A stretch of DNA of 64,000 nt from the NCBI RefSeq assembly GCF_033763495.1, contig NZ_JANRKL010000048.1, positions 1 to 64,000 of the forward strand. The letters are read 5' to 3'. Positions 60,189 to 64,000 of the stretch are shown one piece after another (positions within the stretch are counted from its first letter, which is position 1; each line of letters begins with the position of its first letter). The DNA comes from Haliscomenobacter sp033763495 (GTDB taxonomy: Bacteria > Bacteroidota > Bacteroidia > Chitinophagales > Saprospiraceae). The notes beneath the pieces were generated by a model, which was not told the origin of the DNA, did not search any database, and saw only the letters and a program-made list of their open reading frames with translations. The position numbers were made by a program, and so were the translations under genes.

Positions 60189-62006
60189 ATGCAAACACCT
60201 AAGTCCCTGCTCAGTCTCTTCCTTTGTTGGGCAATCCTTTTTTCAGCCCTCTTCTTTTATTTTCCACGCTGGAAAAACCACTACGCGGAAGCGACGATAG
60301 GCTGGGATGTTACCGGGTATTATTACTATTTGCCCGCTCTCTTTATCTACAAGGACATCAAGCAGGTGCATTTCAAGGATCAGATTCTGCAACAATACCG
60401 GCCCACCAACGATTTTCAACAAGCTTTTTTGCACCCCAGCGGGAATTATGTGATGAAATACTCCTTGGGGCAGGCCGTCTTGTATTCCCCTTTTTTCCTG
60501 ATTGCGCATACCTGGGCCTCGTTGAGCGATGCACATCCGGCAGATGGTTTTTCATTTCCGTACCAGTTCATGTTGGCTGTCGGGGGCTTGTTGGTGGCGT
60601 TTTTGGGCTTGTTGGTTTTGCGGAGGGTTTTGCTGCGTTTTTTTAGTGATCTAGCTACGGGAATTACCCTGATTTTATTGGTTTATGGCACCAATTACCT
60701 TGAATACGGCAGCATCACCGGGTCCATGACGCACAATTACCTGTTCACGCTTTATGCTTTGCTCCTGGCTTTGACCATCAATTTTTATGAAAAACAGACC
60801 TACCTCAAGGCTGTAGGGATAGGTTTGTTGGTTGGTTTGGCGGCCTTGGTGCGGCCTACGGAAATCATTAGTGCTTTGATTCCCCTGTTGTGGTCGTTTA
60901 ATTTGCCGCTAAAAAGTGGATTGCTTGAAAAATGGCAATTCGTTAAAAATAAATTCCGCTACTTGGCAGTAGCCGTCATCGTAACTGGATTGGTGGGTTC
61001 CCTGCAATTGATCTATTGGAAATACGTCTCCGGCGATTGGTTTGTGTACAGTTATCAGGAAGAGGGCTTCAGTTGGTTGCGGCCCCACATTTGGAATTGT
61101 CTGTTCAGTTATCGCGCAGGTTGGTTGATGTATGCGCCGATTATGGTCTTTTCATTGATTGGATTCAGTCAATTGTCCAAACAGCATCGTACACTTTTTC
61201 CAGGTTTATTGGCCTTTAGCCTTTTGTTCATGTACATTGCTTTTGCCTGGGACATTTGGTGGTACGGTGGGAGTTTGGGGCAAAGGGCGATGGTTCAAGC
61301 TTATCCCATTTTGGCCTTCCCCTTGACTGCATTTGTGGAAGCGAGTTTAAAAAGCAGGATTTGGAAATATGTTTTTGGTGCAATTGCCCTGGTTTTTGTG
61401 TACATCAACATTTGGTGGATCCATCAGGCCCACTGGGGTGGTTTGTTTGTTCCCGAACAGGTGAATCGGGCTTATTATTGGAATGTGTTGGGCCGCTTTA
61501 AAAAGGCAGATACCGAAACCCTGAAACTCCTGGATACCAATGAACCTGGCTATTATGGTGTACGCAAAGAGGTACGGCAATTGGTGTACGAAAACTTTGA
61601 ACAAGATACCTCAAGCGCCATTTGTGATTTACCGCCTATTGAAGGCCAGCGCAGTGCTTGTTTGAATGCGAGTGTGCAAAGCCTGGCCTCGTACTCGGTT
61701 CCCTTTGTTACCGGCGATGCGGGCTGGCTGCGGGCCAGTGGCACCTTCCGTTGTCGGACCAAGGATTGGAACATTTGGTCAAGCCCTCAATTGTTGCTGA
61801 TTTTTTACAATGGTGGAGAAATCCTGAAATCGGAACAAATCCGGGTGTACCGCTTCCTCAACGACGGAGAAACCAAAACTTTATTTTTTGACATTAAAGC
61901 CCCCAAGGCATCATTTGACCGGGTCGGCGTATCCGTTTGGAATGGGGGAGGGGTAATGCCAATTCTGGTAGACGAACTTAAACTGGAAGCTTTTAATGAA
62001 CAATAG
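60189..62006 (+). CDS. Large multi-pass membrane protein (GT-C-like)
   Basis: A 605-residue membrane protein with about 10 hydrophobic segments over residues 1-410, an outer loop with conserved-looking YYYYLPALFIYKDIK, and a soluble, beta-rich C terminus (about 440-605). Its layout resembles GT-C membrane glycosyltransferases, but a defined active-site motif could not be read with confidence. It overlaps the GT2 gene by 11 bases. It is probably part of the same polysaccharide or lipid-linked glycan pathway. Confidence 0.8.
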   Translation: MQTPKSLLSLFLCWAILFSALFFYFPRWKNHYAEATIGWDVTGYYYYLPALFIYKDIKQVHFKDQILQQYRPTNDFQQAFLHPSGNYVMKYSLGQAVLYSPFFLIAHTWASLSDAHPADGFSFPYQFMLAVGGLLVAFLGLLVLRRVLLRFFSDLATGITLILLVYGTNYLEYGSITGSMTHNYLFTLYALLLALTINFYEKQTYLKAVGIGLLVGLAALVRPTEIISALIPLLWSFNLPLKSGLLEKWQFVKNKFRYLAVAVIVTGLVGSLQLIYWKYVSGDWFVYSYQEEGFSWLRPHIWNCLFSYRAGWLMYAPIMVFSLIGFSQLSKQHRTLFPGLLAFSLLFMYIAFAWDIWWYGGSLGQRAMVQAYPILAFPLTAFVEASLKSRIWKYVFGAIALVFVYINIWWIHQAHWGGLFVPEQVNRAYYWNVLGRFKKADTETLKLLDTNEPGYYGVRKEVRQLVYENFEQDTSSAICDLPPIEGQRSACLNASVQSLASYSVPFVTGDAGWLRASGTFRCRTKDWNIWSSPQLLLIFYNGGEILKSEQIRVYRFLNDGETKTLFFDIKAPKASFDRVGVSVWNGGGVMPILVDELKLEAFNEQ

Positions 62007-62736
62007 TGCTGTGGTGATCAAAAAACTGTCCATTGTAGTGCCTGCCTACAATGAAGGGAAAACCATCCACCTGATCCTGGATAAAATTGTTGCGGTAAAC
62101 TTGATCAATGGCATTGAGAAGGAAATCATTTTGGTGAATGATTGTTCCAAGGACGATACTGAAGCGGCGGTGTTCAGGTTCCAAAATCAACACCCCGAAC
62201 TCAACCTGCAATACTACAAACACGCTGTCAATGCAGGTAAAGGTGCCGCACTCCATACTGGTATTCAGCATGCTACGGGTGACTACCTGATTATCCAAGA
62301 TGCTGATTTGGAGTATGACCCGGATGAATACAACGACTTGTTGAAACCAGTGTTGAAAGGTTTTGCTGATGTGGTTTACGGTTCACGCTTCATGGGCAGC
62401 AAACCCCACCGCATCCTGTTTTTTTGGCACTCGATTGGCAATAAATTCCTGACTTTTCTTTCCAATTTGTTCACTAACCTCAACTTGACGGATATGGAAA
62501 CTTGTTACAAGTTGTTCAATACCAAGGTGGTGCAGGGGTTGAATTTGGTGGAAAAAAGATTTGGCTTTGAGCCTGAAGTTACGGCTAAAATTGCCCGCAT
62601 TAAAGGGGTTCGCATTTATGAAGTAGGCATTTCCTACTATGGTCGAACTTATGAAGAGGGCAAAAAAATTGGCTGGAAAGATGGCTTTCGGGCGATTTAT
62701 TGTATTTTGAAATATGGATTGTTTAAAGCTAAATGA
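61996..62736 (+). CDS. GT2 glycosyltransferase (DPM1-like)
   Basis: A 246-residue family 2 glycosyltransferase. The nucleotide-sugar fold is clear: LSIVVPAYNEGKTI, ILVNDCSKDDT, KGAALHTGIQHA and the DxD-type metal motif QDADLEYDPDEY. The pattern fits polyprenol-phosphate glycosyl (dolichyl-phosphate mannose synthase-like) transfer, which would make the lipid-linked sugar donor used by GT-C proteins encoded next to it. It overlaps the previous gene by 11 bases. Confidence 0.92.
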   Translation: MNNSAVVIKKLSIVVPAYNEGKTIHLILDKIVAVNLINGIEKEIILVNDCSKDDTEAAVFRFQNQHPELNLQYYKHAVNAGKGAALHTGIQHATGDYLIIQDADLEYDPDEYNDLLKPVLKGFADVVYGSRFMGSKPHRILFFWHSIGNKFLTFLSNLFTNLNLTDMETCYKLFNTKVVQGLNLVEKRFGFEPEVTAKIARIKGVRIYEVGISYYGRTYEEGKKIGWKDGFRAIYCILKYGLFKAK

Positions 62737-62739
62737 GTT

Positions 62740-63264
62740 ATGAGACATAAGGTACCTGTCATTGCTCTTTTTTTAGTATTCGCAATTGCTCTTGCTTGTA
62801 AAAAAGAAGCAACTGCATTGGGTGAATTTGCCTTCCTAAACGATTTTGAAGGCCAGTTTGGGTACAATCCCCATGTATCCCTGGGCAAAGTGAGCCACAG
62901 TGGCAAAGCTTTTTGCCGGATGAGCAACGCCTTGGAGTTTAGCCCAGCGTTTATCCAGCAGTTTAAAAACATATCGGCCAAGCCATTTTCCAAAGTGCGT
63001 TTCAGCGCTTATGTGTTGATTCCAGATGAAGGTACAGCTGCGGCCCTGGTGGTTCAGGTATGGAGCCCGGAAAACAATCCGCTCAAAGTGGATCAGGTCA
63101 ATGTATTGGGAAGCGACCTGGGTACCAATCGTTGGAAACAACTGGTTTTGGAAATGCCCCTGAAGGATTTACTCGCTCCTGAAAACCAGTTGCGTTGTTT
63201 TATTCACAATCCTGGCCTCCAGAATGTTTACGTAGACGATTGCCTCGTAGAATTATTGCCTTAA
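62740..63264 (+). CDS. Lipoprotein of unknown function
   Basis: A 174-residue protein with a lipoprotein signal (lipobox AIALAC, then KKEATALGEF). The mature part is beta-rich and looks like a carbohydrate-binding or jelly-roll domain (FLNDFEGQFGYN, VRFSAYVLIPDEG, LQNVYVDDCLVELL). It follows the GT2 gene by 3 bases and precedes the last membrane protein by 16 bases, so it belongs to the same cluster. I do not recognise the family. Confidence 0.75.
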   Translation: MRHKVPVIALFLVFAIALACKKEATALGEFAFLNDFEGQFGYNPHVSLGKVSHSGKAFCRMSNALEFSPAFIQQFKNISAKPFSKVRFSAYVLIPDEGTAAALVVQVWSPENNPLKVDQVNVLGSDLGTNRWKQLVLEMPLKDLLAPENQLRCFIHNPGLQNVYVDDCLVELLP

Positions 63265-63280
63265 TATCAAGCAGCGCGTT

Positions 63281-64000
63281 ATGACTCAACATAAAGGTTT
63301 AGGATTGCTGTTTACGGTTTTGCTATCAGCTACCGCCTTGTTTTTTCATTACCGGCCCTACCTTACGGATCCCGATAATACTTTTTTCAACTTGTATGGG
63401 GATGGCTACAAGAACTACTTCACCGTTTATTACCACATCAAACACGACGCCACCTATACCCATTTTGAGGGAATGAACTATCCCTACGGGGAACACATCA
63501 TGTATACGGATTGTCAACCCATTTTGGCCAATACCCTGAAATTCATCAGCCAAAATATTGTAGACATTTCGGAGCATACCATTGCGATCATGAATATTGC
63601 CATTGTGCTCTCTTTTTTGTTTTGTGCGGTGTTGTTGTATTTGATTTTGACAAAATTGAATGTAGCCCCCTGGTTTGCCACTTTGGCGGCACTGGGGATC
63701 ATGTTGATGTCGCCCCAACATTTTCGGCCAATTGCACACTATGCCTTGTCGTATGGTTTTGTGGTGCCTTTGATCATTTATTTGTTGTTGCGTTTTGAAG
63801 AAAAGCCATCATACCTGATTAGTGGCATTATTGGTGTGGTCATTGGTATTTATGGGCTGATTCACATGTATTACCTGGCCATTGCGGGGATGCTTATTGG
63901 CTGGTATTTTTTGTTTACTTTTTTGAAGCACAAAAGTTGGAAAGAGGTCATTCGCCTTAGTATGCATTATGGCATCCAGGTCATATTGCCCTTTATGCTC
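63281..64000 (+). CDS. Multi-pass membrane protein, 3' end beyond the window (partial)
   Basis: An open reading frame starting at the ATG at 63281 and running 240 codons, open at the window end. The N terminus is hydrophobic (TQHKGLGLLFTVLLSATALFF, given in parts), followed by an outer loop with DNTFFNLYGDGYKNYFTVYYHI and the conserved-looking GMNYPYGEH, then repeated hydrophobic segments. This is the pattern of GT-C-type membrane glycosyltransferases. It continues the cluster from 57.8 kb. Confidence 0.82.
   Translation, partial: MTQHKGLGLLFTVLLSATALFFHYRPYLTDPDNTFFNLYGDGYKNYFTVYYHIKHDATYTHFEGMNYPYGEHIMYTDCQPILANTLKFISQNIVDISEHTIAIMNIAIVLSFLFCAVLLYLILTKLNVAPWFATLAALGIMLMSPQHFRPIAHYALSYGFVVPLIIYLLLRFEEKPSYLISGIIGVVIGIYGLIHMYYLAIAGMLIGWYFLFTFLKHKSWKEVIRLSMHYGIQVILPFML

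Noticed and set aside
63326..63739. A 137-codon frame on the minus strand at the window end
   Set aside because: It is antisense to the open membrane-protein frame from 63281, which has clear hydrophobic segments; rejected as shadow.

Overview
The window looks like a chromosomal segment of a Bacteroidota bacterium, probably from the Saprospiria (Haliscomenobacter/Lewinella type). That placement is inferred from the gene families, not from a search. The supporting signs are promoter-like boxes of the Bacteroidota type (TTTG, about 19 bases, TAnnTTTG), LytS/LytTR and TPR-kinase signalling pairs, paired DUF3857 proteins, BlaI plus M56 regulators with TonB-plug-like repeats, and ECF sigma factors followed by a membrane/beta-barrel protein. 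No rRNA, tRNA, CRISPR array, transposase or phage gene was seen. Genes are dense, and most intergenic gaps that are not empty hold hairpins.

Layout. 0-9.5 kb: a helical-repeat protein, a serine hydrolase and a methyltransferase, a secreted subtilase, then two tandem DUF3857/transglutaminase-fold proteins. 9.8-14.7 kb: a LytS/LytTR two-component pair, KdsB (LPS Kdo activation), a LysM/RlpA-like protein and a cystathionine beta-synthase-type enzyme. 14.7-15.9 kb: a small accessory island with an AT-rich DUF2004-like gene between palindromes and an internally deleted Rpn-type nuclease remnant. 15.9-21.4 kb: an SRPBCC protein, a copper-type P-ATPase, an exported superoxide dismutase, a CBS-domain protein and the NhaD antiporter. 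21.5-27.7 kb: a lipoprotein, a 1119-residue caspase-like protease fused to an alpha/beta hydrolase, and a divergent ECF sigma factor with its membrane partner. 27.7-41.8 kb: mixed genes (two Uma2-type nucleases, a MOSC protein, a TPR histidine kinase and response regulator, DUF1415, a DEAD-box helicase, HscA, a thioesterase, BlaI/M56, an odd pyruvate-kinase-like protein). 41.9-50 kb: the Anbu-type cluster (DUF2126 transglutaminase, divergent from circularly permuted ATP-grasp, alpha-E, transglutaminase and the proteasome-like Anbu peptidase). 50-57.7 kb: NadR/PnuC NAD salvage, a metzincin-like protease, an MbnP-like lipoprotein, a DnaQ-type exonuclease, ApbE and DoxX. 57.8 kb to the end: a membrane glycosyltransferase/FkbM/GT2 cluster that runs off the window.

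The two systems most worth follow-up are the caspase-hydrolase fusion with its ECF sigma neighbour, and the Anbu cluster, whose families are known but whose biochemistry is poorly defined. A separate theme is a set of long intergenic hairpins. Two are built from ATGA-like microrepeats and supply the stop codons of neighbouring genes, one is built from CTTAGGTG repeats, and three are short GC-rich palindromes of families that look dispersed.
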